Of a stretch of DNA of 64,000 nt, positions 1-13,136 are shown piece by piece. Made by a program: the position numbers and the translations under genes. This DNA is from Nautilus pompilius. Its lineage: Eukaryota; Mollusca; Cephalopoda; Nautilida; Nautilidae. Numbering within the stretch: the first letter of the stretch is position 1; each line of letters starts with the position of its first letter. The stretch lies in assembly GCA_018389105.1 (NCBI GenBank), contig JACATO010001040.1, forward strand, positions 372,001-436,000. The letters run 5' to 3'. A model generated the notes under the pieces. It saw only the letters and a list, made by a program, of their open reading frames with translations. It was not told where the DNA came from and ran no database searches.

Positions 1-479
1 TGAAACCCAAACTATAGCACCACACCTAGTTGACTTTGAATCCGTAATATTACATGAGGCCCACACAAAGAGTTTCCATTTGTTTACCTGTGAATCATTC
101 TTGCTGTCTTTATCGCCTTCCTTCGAACAGAAATTTTGCACAAATGAATGTATATATTGATCATTTATTTCATATACTAACCTTTACTGAGTATTTCATA
201 TCAACTATAGATATGAATACATTGGCAAAATAATTTGTTGTAAAACCTACCACCAGATGTCAACCCATAGAAGATGGCAGAAGCTGTAACAGTGCATGAA
301 GTTTCTTATTTAAAAAATAGTGCAATCTGATAAAAACTGTTTACAATAAGAACAGTAAAGAAACTGTGCCAACATTTCCTTTAAAAGAGTAGACAAGTAC
401 AAATGACTACTTCATGTTATGGTGACTAAGTGTGCAGTGATACAAAACTGAAATGGGTTTTAAAATGTCACTCTTTCAA

Positions 480-1060
480 ATTGGAATGCAACTGAAAATA
501 ATGGATGGTTCACTGGAAGCTTAGTGATCAACCATGCAACCCCAGCCATCACCAAAATTGGTAAACCTTAGCTGGCAAATTTGCAGCTATGATTTTAGAG
601 GTTTACTCAAGTGATTCTTGCAGAGTTCATGAATTTTGAAATACTGGTGATATAGTATTACTTTGAAATGCTAAAGAAAATTTCATCCAACATTTGGAAG
701 CATAAACCTGGTTTAATCACATGGATTATTGCTACTGCACAGCAATACATAACCATATGACATGTCAAACCAATGATATTACTGAGAAACTGAAATGGAA
801 GATTCTTCAACATCCACTGCATCACCTTGACCTATCTCCTTGTTGCTGTCATCTCTCTGGTCCAAGGAATATTTGGTAACTGCATTTCCAGTAACAAGGA
901 GTCTAGAAGTGTTTGACAGACAATCAAAAGATTTGTGCACATGGCGATAAATCATTGATTAGGGTATCGCTGAAATGTCCATCTTTGGTGATATGGCTAA
1001 CAAAAATGAAAACACTTCCACATGCATGTTAACTTCATTTCAGTGTAATCAGAGCACAAA
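480..1060 (+). mobile_element. decayed mariner-like transposase relic
   Basis: Conceptual translation around 775-870 gives a degraded copy of the mariner catalytic block: WKILQHPLHHLDLSPCCCH followed by LSGPRN. The family pattern is W-x-x-L-x-HPPYSPDLSPCDFHLFGP. It is followed by a weak match to the usual C-terminal stretch (QKICAHGDKSLI). Frames are broken by stops and shifts, so no protein can be made. I could not find terminal inverted repeats, so the limits are approximate. It lies in what I take to be the second intron of the CCDC88-family gene. Confidence 0.6.
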
Positions 1061-4000
1061 TACACTGATCTACACTCACAATAGCATGAAATTGCAGGTT
1101 CCTTACAAAGTCTTTTTCAGAATATGAACTGCCTTTAATGGAAATCAAGCATTAGAAAAAAAATTCTAAAACTCAGTTTTTTTCCAGCAAATACCAGAAC
1201 ATTTAAAAACTTAAACCTAAGAAAGCAAAAAACACATCTAGAAAAATAAGTGTCAGAAGTGAACATTGTTTCCCCTCAGAATTTGCTTGATGTGTGTTAA
1301 CTTCCAATTACATTACTTTTTCAGAAAAGTCAGAAGAAAAAAAAACAATTCAGTGCGTACTGCTTGATAAAAACTAATGAATTCTTTTAATTTTGGTTTT
1401 TCTTCTTGTGGGGGGATGCAACAAGGGTAAGTAGTAACTAGTAACTTTGTATCACTAAGATTTCTTGCAACAAATTTTATTTTCAACTTTAGTAAAAGGA
1501 TGAGTCCCTTACATTCTTCAACATAATTTAATGACTCATTAGGCCAACTTATTAATTCGGACCCAGAAGTGCAAGTAATATAAAATATTAGCACAAATTT
1601 GAATTTTTCAATCCTTTATTTACTGGAAATTCATAAACTCAAAAAAAAACTAAATATGTTCAAACACAAAATAAATTTTAAAATACTGTCTAAAGTTAAG
1701 ATAAGGTGATGCAGAATTGATTACAAAAATCTATAGCTGGCCAGCTGCATTAACAATTCAGTATTGTACACTGAATCATATTCATAAATATTCACCATAA
1801 GACTTGAAAACTGGTTTAATCCATTAATTAGATTCAACAATAACTTTTCAGATTATGGATTTAATAGCAACACAGATTTAAATGGAATAAGGCTTGTTTG
1901 CATTCAACACACCAGATTTTCAGCAAATAATTTAATGTAAATAACAGTAGTCAATTAAAACATTTAAGGCCTTATAAAATGAGTCATATGGTTGTTGTAG
2001 TGCTTGTACCAAGAAAAAAAAATCAATAGCCTTATATGCACATAACTAAGTGTACCATCAATTTACATTGGAGCATCTGCCATCTATCTACCAGCAAATT
2101 ATTATGATAGATATGGACATAAAAATTTGATAAGTGATCTTGCTGAGCAGAAATCTAAGCAACTGTTTGTTTAAATCTAAAGCATTCTGTTTAATTCTAA
2201 TGGATTTTATGTATAGTTTTAACAGCTGTTAATCTTTTGTATGCAGAATATCTTCCAAAGAAAGAAGCGAAAAACAAAAATTTGACATGCTATGATGGGT
2301 TTCTTTCCCACTTCTGACAATCTCTAAACTTTTTGCACCTGAATTCTGGCTCATGAAATGTGCATCTAATACTTATAAACTGTAAGCTGATTATATAGAA
2401 ATTCTTGATGCTAAACCAAGATATGGCAGTATTTTCATGCCTGCAAGCTTTCTTAATCATACTTTACCCAATATTTTTTGTGTGTTGTTTTGTACTTTGT
2501 AACCTCTTTCATAGCAGATGGAAGAGAAGAAAAAATGACTGATAACCAAGATTTTCTTAGAGAATCAAACAAACAGAAAAATTATATAACTTGACACTGC
2601 CAAATTATTGCCTCTTTTGGAGCACATACATAACTATGCCATAGTCACAGTTAGTGATAGAAATTTACATATAAACCAAAAGTATCTGAACTACAGGATA
2701 CTTCCAACTAAGAGTGGTTAATTAGTGAGATAAATATCAATTTTCAATTTAATGAACTTAGACTGAAGTGATTGCTTACAAAAGGTGCAAAACTATTTTG
2801 TCTAGTATCATTAACACACCAGGAATATACACATTTACTCTCTCAATACTCATTCACTCATGTATATATATTACATGGTCAAGTTATGCATTTAGAATTA
2901 TATTCTGGGTTTCTAAAAAAAAAAACAACAAAACTTGTCTAGATCTAACCATTGCACAGGTATATCCTCTAAGGCATATCTCTAAAAGAAATACATATTA
3001 AAGTATATTATCAAAAAAATAAGAACATCAGTAGTAGTTCTGCTCAACAAAAATCCATGGTGCCTACAACCAGAGCAGATTTGTGTACTCGGCTAATTTA
3101 CAAGCCATACTTCCTCATTATACAGATCACAGCAAAAGCACATGATCATATGCCTGTTGGCAGGGTTGCCTGAACAGCAGTCAACCTAAAAGATACAAAC
3201 TGGTACAGGCTCTGCAAGTAATTATAGTATTCAAGCATTAACTTCTTTAGGTGATAGTCAGAATCCGGTTTTTCTTTTAACTTTAATTGACAAGAATTTT
3301 CTTTTTTTTTTTTTTTTGAAAACATCAAGAGCAGAACTTTTATTTAGGCTTAGTTACTTTGAAATATATGAAAACAACTATAGTACTGATGCTCAAATAC
3401 CACTCCCAAAATCTCCACTGATTAAAACTGAAAATATGAAGATGTATCCTTGTCTTTAAACAAAATGTACTTTTATAGTAATGTCTGACAATTTAACATA
3501 TTACAATATGAAAATTCTAGGCATAAATAAAAGATAAGTATTTACTGGAATGAACATAAATAAAAATAACTTTTTTTGATTAAGTTATCTACAGTCTAGC
3601 TGATGGGCTGTATTTAAATCACAATTTCAAAACTGATTTACTTCCAATGGCAAATAAGATTTTGGGATACAAACGCACGTGAGAAGTCAGTTGAATCTAA
3701 AGCACTTTCTGGATAATGATCAAAAAATTTGAAAAGTAGCTAACTAAGCCATGTAGACTTACATCTAAGTAGCAGCTGTATGTTCTAAAGACAATTTTCT
3801 GCTCTGCATCATCGCCTGGGCAATTTTTCTTATCTCATAGGTAACAAGAAACCACCACTAAGAAATCCAATAAGAAAGGTAAGCTCCAACTGCTTATTCT
3901 TTTAAGTATATAAACTGCTAAGATATTCGTTTGTGGCATTTACTGATATTAACTTTCACAAGAGCATTTGTTTTGGCATAAAACCAAGAATTTACAGAAA

Positions 4001-7000
4001 AAAAAAGTGAATATTAAGTAAAAAGACCTATTACATCTAGGTAAAAACAAAGCAATTTATTTATTACATAGCACTGGTATATTTTAAGCAGTTTTACAGG
4101 TAGCTTGTAAAAACTATTTTCAACAATGAACCAATTTAGATTTGCAGTTTCTTTGATTACCCGCAGGTACACTTTTCACCAACTTTAAATACATCTGAAT
4201 AAATCCATTTCTCAGCACGAAACCACTTAATCAGTTAGATGAAAAGAATTGCATTCCATATTCAAGTTTCACCAGAGATTGTAATCGATTATTTAAAAGT
4301 AACCTGCGAAACGCAGATTTTTTTCAACAGGACAAAGGAGAAAATAATTTGAAGTAAAACCGCAAAAAAAAAAAAAAATTTTTTTGAAATGTTAACCCAT
4401 TACAACAAAACAAAAGAAACCTATTGAAACTAACCTGTGATCAATTTCCATATACCATACAAGAATTACTGTTATTTAAAACTGCCAAATTTCTGACCAC
4501 ATTAAAAGAATCTCCAATGTTGTGAAAAGAATTTTACATCTGAGAAGTACAATTTTTAATGCTATAACTATTATACCACTCACTGCTTTTTCACAAGAAT
4601 CTATTGGAAAAGTAACATGAAATGGGTTTTATTTAAGACTCACCGTCGACAGAATATGAGCAACAAGACTTTGGCACGATTCCACTGAAGCGTAATAGTG
4701 CTTTGTATTAAAGTAAAAAAGAAAAGAAACTAAAATATCCCAAATAAAGTTTAGATCTGCAACACTGGTTTAGACAGGTAGAACACAGGTGATAGAACAG
4801 AAAAACTAATACCCTAAACATCTCTTGAAATAAAAACAGACATTGTTTTGTTGTTAAACAGGTAATTAAACCAGACAACTGCGCAAAGGCAAGTTAGAAC
4901 CTGTAACAATAGACATTGTAGGTTAAATCTACAATACCACACAAGTTCAAGAATCCTCATCTGAAGAAAAAATTTAATTTAATATTTATTCAAAATATTA
5001 ATTAGTTGTGAGCTTCAAAAAAAAAAGTTAATCCTTAAAACTTGCGCAGACTTTTCTTCTTTTAAATCATTTTTAGTAAAGTCATTTCTCCACCCCCCCC
5101 CCCTCTATTCTATCAAAATGCAAGTCCATAGATGATTTATTACATCTTAAAAATAATAACAAGACTCCTACTTGAAGGTTAAAATAATGTGTGAAACAAA
5201 ACAAAAACCATGTTTATCTATCTGATCACTGGAGTTTTAAGTTTTGCTTTATTACAGCTTTAATCCATGTCAGATATTAATAACTTTCTTCTTGTCAAAG
5301 TAGGAGGCAAAAAGAGTTACATTAATAGCCAAAAAAACTGCTGTTTGCCAATCTCAGAACTAATGAAGTGTTTTACAGAAGAAGCTATATTGATGGTTAA
5401 GATACTAATCTTTAATTTCTAGTTAACCCTTCTTTTTTTTTTAAGACACCTATAAGATGTGGTTCAAAATAATACTGCTACTTTTCCAAAAGTTGTCTTA
5501 TGCCTTTCTTTAAAATATTTTGAAAAGCAACACCTTATATTTCTTTAAATTAGTTATCCTAAAGTAGGCTACATGAAATTAGAAAAGACTTGCAACCAGC
5601 TTCCAAAACTGAGATACCCTCTAAATAAACTATGAAAACAAAAGTACAATAATTAGACATTTTTTTGTTCCAAATTACTCTTCAAAATACCAAATATTTT
5701 AAACATCAAATTTCAATACAAATAAAGTTATCAGGCAAAATAAGGGCTGTCATTTACTATTCAATTTTGGTTCAAAGCATAATTTCTTAATATGCCAATA
5801 ATATTCCAAGCAAGCAAGCAGTTATCAATATTTCTGAAATTATTCAATACATCATAAGGAAATTGTTCAATATAAGTTTTTACCATTCATTTCAAACTAC
5901 TAAGGAATACATGATTAACAATAGGCTTTCATAACTGAAATATTCATGAAATGCAAATAACTCTACCCTCTTAACTTTATCATAATATTTTCAAAAGCTA
6001 CAATTCTGCCATAAATATGTCATAAAAATAGTATATATAATGAAATTTCTGATTCAGAACTAAAAACCATACTTTAGAATGTTAGGAAGTACCATCCAAT
6101 TAGCAATCTATTGCTTGGGTCTATCTGCAATTTAATACATGACCCACTCAAATGCTAATACCAACCAAGAACTTGAGAAATCGGCAGTTGTGCTCTTAAG
6201 ATAAACCAACTTCTGAGCTTGACATGTAGAATGTTTTTAATTAAATGCTCTTAATGTGCTACAGCTAAACCAACCAGGATCTTTGAAAGCATTTCTGATT
6301 ACAGGTGAAGTAAAAACCAAAAATGTACTCTAGAGCTAACCAGTTCAGATGAACAAGAAACAAGACACTGGCTACATGTACTAGAATTAATAGTGACTGC
6401 CATCATGCCGAGGTGCAGTATACCACTACTACAGTGCTAACTCATGCCATTCCTGTTTTCTTGATTTCTGAAATGTATGACCTTGCATATGCTTAGCATT
6501 CGAACAATGGCTAAATATATAACAGCTGAATATTCAAACTACGTCCAAATAATGTCAACAGATTTGAATTTCCAGCACCTGCTTAAGTGCAGATTGAACA
6601 TTTAGCATCTCATTTCAAGAATAAAATTACTTCCTAAAATTGTGGTTACAGTGTTGCATTCAAGTGATGCTGTTAAAAATCCTTTACCACCTAAAGCTGC
6701 CAAGAGGAATCCACTTCATTCTATCCAGAACTTAGTAAGAACAATCACACTGGAAACTGTTTTGTACAGTATAACAAAAATATGCTTACGGAAGAGATTT
6801 AAGAATAAACTAAATATATTCTTAAACTTGTTAGTTGAAGAGTTGGCATGTTTGATTTTTCCAATACAACTACACCATTTACATCGTTATACTAACATTA
6901 TAATTTTGAGTCTATATGCAGGAAAGGCAGCTGGAATCATGAGAACCCCAGCAAATTTTTAAAAAAAAAATTTTTTTAAGGGTAAAAGTGACTGGTAGTC

Positions 7001-10000
7001 AACTGTATGAAGAACATTTCAGAAAAAAATTAACCAATCTACTGTTTCCCTGCACAGACAAAAATAACAAATCTGAGCTTATTAGAATGTCAGAAGACTT
7101 TTTAAAAAAAGCTGTATAATAATTTCAAAGACATGAACCAATAAAACGTTTTTCTTACTGATCACATCTGGTTAAAAAGAAAAAAAAAACAATTCAAATG
7201 CAGAATTTACAGCTATTCCCAACAGATGTCATTTGTTATTAGAATCTGGAAAGCAGTTTGCAACCATGGTGATAGCAATTCAAAGCTTTTTCCATTATCA
7301 TCTTACTGCCTGACAAGCCAAATCTTACTGATAAGAAAAGACCCATGCTGGTCAAATTTAAACTTAAATTTCTCTTAAGAACCCCCCCATAAAAAAGTTA
7401 ACATTTTAGAATTCATTCCTCTTTCTCCTAGAGCAGAAAGACTTCTTGTACTGCCTGAACTCTACTTCTTACTCTAAAGCATTAATTTCCTGGCCATTTC
7501 CCCCACAACACACAAGTTCTGTTTAATTCAGCATGACAAGAGTTATTTGCAGTCCAGCAAGCTCACTTTTTAATATACATGTATTGAATATCAATAGCTA
7601 AACATATTTAACCAAGTTCCAACTAGCATAACCCCTTTAATTGCATTATCGGAAGTTTGTTATGGTTTTAGTCCCCCCCCCTCTACAAATTGAATAGCAA
7701 GTTCTTTTTTAAAAAAGTGGTGAAATTCATGAGGAAAAGCTATTTAAAATTTCAGGCCACTTTAATTTTTTTTTTTCCAAAGACCCTATCCCCAATGAAT
7801 TATTGTTAGATTTCTTTCACTCCAAAAAAAAATAAATAAATAACAAGTCTCTTAAATCACACTTTAACAAAGTAAATCCTCAGTCCAAGCTAATTAATAA
7901 GTCTGAATGATTTTACATACCAATAGATCAAATGGCCACATTTGTTGAGGAAGGCAATGAGAAGCCTCAACTATTCATTCTCTGGTATGACGGCTCTGAG
8001 CCATACATTTATCCATGAGCAAATAAATAACTGATGAATTAGGCTAAAGGTCCATAACAAACATTGTGTGGTATCACTTATGTGCAACATGCCAGTTTTC
8101 TACTTTAAGTATCCAGAAATTGAGCAGCATTGACAAAATTTGTATTATTAAAAAAAACAAAAACAAAATGCTGTACCTAGTAAATGATACATAGCTTGGA
8201 TACATACAAAAGTGAGCAAGTGTTCTAATAATAAAATGCTTTACTTTAAACAGAAATTTTGAATACAATGAAGTTTAATTTGATTTGGCATAGCATGAAT
8301 CAACCAAACTTCCTATGGGCATTTAAGAACACTTTCAACAATGAGAAGTATTTTGTTTTATTTTGCCTTTTTGCATTTAAAAACCTGGCCTGGCATGCCA
8401 ATCATATACACACAAGTGAAGCCAGAACAAGCGAACTAATAATTCACATTTTCTATACCTTTAAATGCTTGCATGACTAAAGAAAAGTAACCAAAATGCG
8501 GCAAATGATCCAATTTTTCTCTAATCCTCCCAAATCAGTTTAAGATATTTGTATACTGAAGAAAGAAAAAGTAGTCAAGTTATTTACACTTGCAGCAAAT
8601 GACGAAATCTAGAATATAGATTTTTTTTTTTTTATGGGTAAAAAAAAGAAACATAGCTATGATGAGCAAATATTTAGTCAATATTTTTGGTTTTATTAAA
8701 CGCATAATCATACACATGACTAAGCAAAAGTCAACAAGAATTCAGTCTCTTTCAAAGACACTTCACAACAAAAAGGTAACTAAACTATTTGATAGCTCTG
8801 GCAGACTGTTTGGTAGTCCAGGTGACTGGTTAATAAATATTTAACTTCACCCCCTAATGTTACTGCCCAAGCTGGGAGAAAATCAACTTTTTTTTTCTAC
8901 CTCAAGTCCAAAACTTGAAAAAGCCAAAGTTAATTCCATCAAAATTTACAGGAAAACAAACTACTGTAGATTTTATTTTTAATTTGAAAAACAACACTAT
9001 GTTAGTACACATTATCAGCACCAGTCTTTCAGAACTATGTATATCTGATGTCACTGCCAACCTACTTTATACCAATTTCAATTCTTCATTTTGAAAAAGA
9101 TGTCCTTAGCACACAAAAAAAACGAAAAAAAAAATCAGCAATTTAAATTCTGTAGCCAGATTCTAGATTTAGTCAATTCATTGATCAAAATGTCAGCCAG
9201 TGTGTATAACTTCATTAGCTAAAGAAAGCTTAACTGCCAGTTGTATTTGAATTCTGTTTGTTCATTTGGTCTTATAACATGGGCATAAATCCTGTCGCAA
9301 TAATAATCAAGCATTCTACAGATAGTATTAAGTTTCAAACTTGTGAATATTCTTCAGGAAAATACAATGTTTAATCTCTACAGATTAAAAACATTAATTT
9401 ATTACATTGAAAGTCATAGTATATTTTCCTCTTAAGATATTTTACACAGAATAATCTTATATTGACCAAACAATGCAACATGTTTTTCCTTTTTTATCAA
9501 CAGTTCGGAAAACATTTAGGCAAATTTTAGTATTATCAGTTATCATATGCTTGCTATAAAGATAAAATGGGCTATCAAGCATACTTTCAATAATTCATCC
9601 ATTTTATTTCAGTTGATTTATTCAGACTTTTCCATAAATAATGTAAACAGTAATGAAACGAGTCAAAACATGACATGACAATGGCAACCAAATTAAGTGG
9701 CTTTTAAAGGAGTAAATGAGGTGAAATTAAGAAATCCATTCAATTATTGTCTAACAGTAGTTATGTAGTAAATGAATTTCATTAAATACCTTGTTTCATT
9801 ATGAAAAACTATGTAAAAAAAAATGTACACATTTTCTGTAACAAGCCATCTGAAAAGAATTTTAAATTAAATTATCTCCCCATGGGCACTTGAAAATTAG
9901 TGGAAGGTTAAAGATTTATTTGGTTTGAACATATGTTAATCCTCCAATATGGAAAACAATGTTGTCATTTTTAGATTTTGTTAGAGTCTCTAGTACCCTA

Positions 10001-12004
10001 TTTTACTTTTTTGATAAAGCTACTTATTATATCTATTATTATGCCAGATATTTACTTTGTTTTACTAGACTTTATAGCTAGGACAGTACATGAAACTATT
10101 AAACAAAATGACAGTCCATTTTCCAACTGCATGACACTTCAAAAGGTAGGGTGGGTCACACTCCACACCATGCTTGTAACTGGTAGGCTACTAAGGAAAA
10201 TAAATGGTTTGCTGGTATGCCAAGTTAATCTCACAAGACACCGCATAACATGCAAAGACTAGCCAAACTTTTACCATTGCTTACAGTTTAGTTGAATAGT
10301 TCTGAAAGAAATTTACCACAAGAATTAATGATCCATACACTAATTCTTTATTTCTTAAATAAATTATTCAACATGCACAGATGAATACAAAACAGTGTTA
10401 ACATGAATAAATTTTATTTTTAAAAAAGTAAAAGGTCTCTGCATATTTTAAAAGTTATGATAAACACTAATTGCAACTTTCCTAGCTGCAATCATTTCAT
10501 TCACTAGTCCAAGTAAGGCTATAAATTCCTAAATTATATTTACTCATGGATACACCTAGATAAAAGATAAACCAGAATATCAAAATTTTAATTATTCCAT
10601 TTAAGAAAATGAAGCCATAGCAGGATTTAACAGTTGATTGCATAATAAATAAAAAGTATCTCATTCATTTGTCATAGATGTCAAACTTCTTGATTCGACA
10701 GGAAATTGTCTATTTAAAATTTGTGAGTCCTCCTGAAATAAGTAGTCTTCAGATTTCATTGTACTTCAAGTGTAAGTTTGTGTTTTTTTTTAAAAAAAAA
10801 AAAAAGATTAAAAATTAAAGTTGTAGGAATCATGTTTGGACAAGGTCATGGTGGTCCCTTTTTAAAAAGAGAAACATTTATGCCAACCCAATCTGAAACT
10901 ACAACATGTAGAACTGTTAATATCACCTACTGCATACTTTGCTAGACGTGCAACCCCGATCACCAAATTTACCTCAATTTGATAGGGATATCTCCCTTTT
11001 TACCATCCCGCCTGGTTAAACCCTTTGCTGTTGTTGCAATAAGCTTTCAGATAACCTTCTGCCTAAAGATATAATCCTCCATTTCAAGAGCATCTGTTTT
11101 TAAAATTTCAGGTAAAGGCAGTAATGATAAAGCTGTATGGAATTACCAGCTGAAACATTATGGCATTCACAAATTATCTTTTCAATAAAAACAAAAAATT
11201 TTGAAAATGCTGAAGATGTATAGCCTTAATTTATAGAGCATGAAACTTTAACAGACGTAGATAAATAAATGCTAAATGGCATCATAAGCAGCCCTACAAC
11301 AGTATTTAAAACACAAATCAAAAAGATTTACATACGCAATGAGTGTCTTGCTTTTATCTGACATGAATCTACCTGCCTGCTAAAAAACAAATCTAAACAA
11401 AACAGGCAAAAAAAAGATGCCCCCTTTTTTCAATAACGTCTTTAAATGAGTATAATCTACATTTAAATGTTTCTAATTCAAACCAAGCTATAGGACTAGA
11501 TCATAGATATCTGTGAAGTTCTTTTGTTGTGCTCTGCGCATACAATGGTCCAGTTCAAGAAACATTTCAGTTTGACAGATTGAATTTACTGACGATTTAT
11601 TGGCATGGGCGCCATTGAGAATGCTATGCTATACAAATAAGAACATTTCCCACACACCTTTGGGTAGGTAAAAGCTAGGTATTTTTAAAGGATGGACAGT
11701 TACAAAAAAAAAAAAAAAAATCTGTAGGTTTAATTTTTCCTCACCCTTAACTGAATCAGCTCTCCGAGGTGAATATCTGATTTTTGGAATTTTTATTAAG
11801 TAACACATAGCCTTCACGCTTTAATTTCTCTCCCCACACCCCCACCCGCCATCACCTTATTCAAATGTGACGTCCAAGATGTTTCCCTTATGTATAATGC
11901 ATTAAAAAAAACAACTTTTGTCTTTAACTCTATTAAATTTGAATTAAGAATTATTCCTACAGTAGATAGCAATCTTTATCCTACATTTTCCAGAAAAAAA
12001 TGTC
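1061..12004. other. AT-rich stretch with no recognised gene or transposon
   Basis: About 11 kb of AT-rich sequence with homopolymer runs (for example C runs near 5092-5103 and 7673-7682, T runs near 3301-3317). Open frames are short (60-106 codons) and none resembles a known protein or is framed by convincing splice sites. I read it as part of intron 2 of the minus-strand CCDC88-family gene, because exon 2 ends with a canonical donor pointing into it. A very long untranslated region of another transcript cannot be excluded. I did not see CCDC88 exon 3 here, but short exons could have been missed. Confidence 0.5.
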
Positions 12005-12690
12005 AGTTTTTTTTTTTTTTTTTTTTCTTTCGATTTTTATTCAATAAGCCTGAAGTTTGAAATTTAAGATTAGCGCCCACCTGACTTCACAAATCCCCTT
12101 GCACAGGCGGTCATATATTCAACACACCTACTACTATATACAATCTAAAATTACAAGGTGACTAAACCTTGTAACAAATTATTGATGATTGATTGATATA
12201 TTGATTGATTGATATATATTTATATATATATTTTAAATTTAAAATGTTTTTTTTTTCGATTTTTATTCAATAAGCCTGAAGTTTGAAATTTAAGATTAGC
12301 GCCCACCTGACTTCACAAATCCCCTTGCACAGGCGGTCATATATTCAGCACATTTACTACTATATACAATCTAAATTTACAAGATGACTAAACTTGTAAC
12401 AAATTATTGATGATTGATTGATATATTGATTGATTGATATATATATGTGTAATTTAAAAATGTTTTTTTTTTTTTTTTTTTCGATTTTTATTCAATAAGC
12501 CTGAAGTTTGAAATTTAAGATTAGCGCCCACCTGACTTCACAAATCCCCTTGCACAGGCGGTCATATATTCAACACACCTACTACTATATACAATCTAAC
12601 ATTACAAGGTGACTAATCCTTGTAACAAATTATTGATGATTGATTGATATATTGATTGATTGAGATATATTGAATTTTTTTTTTTTTTTT
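12005..12690 (-). repeat. three tandem copies of a ~225-bp unit with A-tail
   Basis: Three near-identical units have their shared block (cgatttttattcaataagc) starting at 12031, 12257 and 12482, giving periods of 226 and 225 bp. Each plus-strand unit runs: a long T run, the shared block, a conserved ~120-bp core including gcgcccacctgacttcac and gcacaggcggtcatatattc, then a gattgattgatatattgatt microsatellite. Read on the minus strand, each unit ends in GAATAAAAATCG followed by an A run, like a polyadenylated transcript end. This suggests a tandemly amplified retroposon tail or SINE-like unit. Copies differ by a few substitutions and by microsatellite length. Confidence 0.85.
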
Positions 12691-12884
12691 AAGGAAAAAC
12701 TAAGTTTAAGTTTGTTCAGTTCTTCTCCCTGCTCGTTCCCGTAGCCAGCAGAAAGTACAGATGCCGCGGTTATCTCAAATATTTACACCAACAACATCTG
12801 TAACCAGGAGGAATACAGTTGGCCTGGAAAACAACGGACGGGTAGCAAGGCGGAGTAGAGCAGCAAGACAAGCGCCCAACTTAC

Positions 12885-12973
12885 ATTTGGTTCATCACTC
12901 GGTTCACGAACACGCCTCCGTACAAATCCCTGTACCGCAGGGGTGAGCTATTGTTTTCCCGAAAGGTGTCCAC
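12885..12973 (-). CDS. CCDC88: CCDC88 coding exon 2
   Basis: Eighty-nine nt: 29 codons plus two bases (AT), consistent with Ile or Met at the position where girdin has the Ile of its QINP segment. Acceptor TACATTACAG, donor GTAAGT. Contains the HOOK-domain motif GVFVNRVMNQ. Confidence 0.85.
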
Positions 12974-13136
12974 CTGTAATGTAGAATTGGGACAGATATG
13001 CACGGGACATACAAACAATGCTACGTTTGGTGACAGCAACACAAGTACCATTCATAACTACGGGACATGTACTTACCCATATAACCAGGGGATTCTCCAT
13101 GAAGTTTCTTTCTACTACCAGTTCTGTGTCCGCCAT
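12885..13136 (-). CDS. CCDC88: CCDC88/girdin-family protein, N-terminal exons (partial)
   Basis: Two coding exons. Exon 1 (13077-13136) encodes MADTELVVERNFMENPLVIW and ends at GTAAGT. Exon 2 (12885-12973, acceptor TTACAG) encodes a stretch starting VDTFRENNSSPLRYRDLYGG and continuing VFVNRVMNQ, and ends at GTAAGT in phase 2. The pattern F-M-x-x-PLV-x-W-V-x-TF followed by GVF-x-N-x-VM-x-Q is the start of the HOOK domain of girdin (CCDC88A), DAPLE (CCDC88C) and CCDC88B. These are long coiled-coil scaffolds that link microtubule motors, actin, G-protein signalling and trafficking. The start codon sits in AAGATGGCG, a strong initiation context. The rest of the gene must lie left of 12885, probably outside the window. 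Which paralogue it matches cannot be told from 49 residues. Confidence 0.85.
13077..13136 (-). CDS. CCDC88: CCDC88 coding exon 1
   Basis: Sixty nt, exactly 20 codons from ATG to a TGG that precedes the GTAAGT donor (phase 0). The intron to exon 2 is only 103 bp. An in-frame ATG ten codons upstream exists, but the chosen one has the better context and matches where family members start. Confidence 0.85.

Noticed and set aside
1-12884. Search for tRNA, rRNA, snRNA and CCDC88 exon 3
   Set aside because: No cloverleaf, Sm-site or family exon was convincing by eye; a covariance-model and spliced-alignment search would settle it.
12761-12946. 61-codon plus-strand open frame
   Set aside because: It overlaps CCDC88 exon 2 in antisense; the minus-strand reading has the family motif and splice sites.
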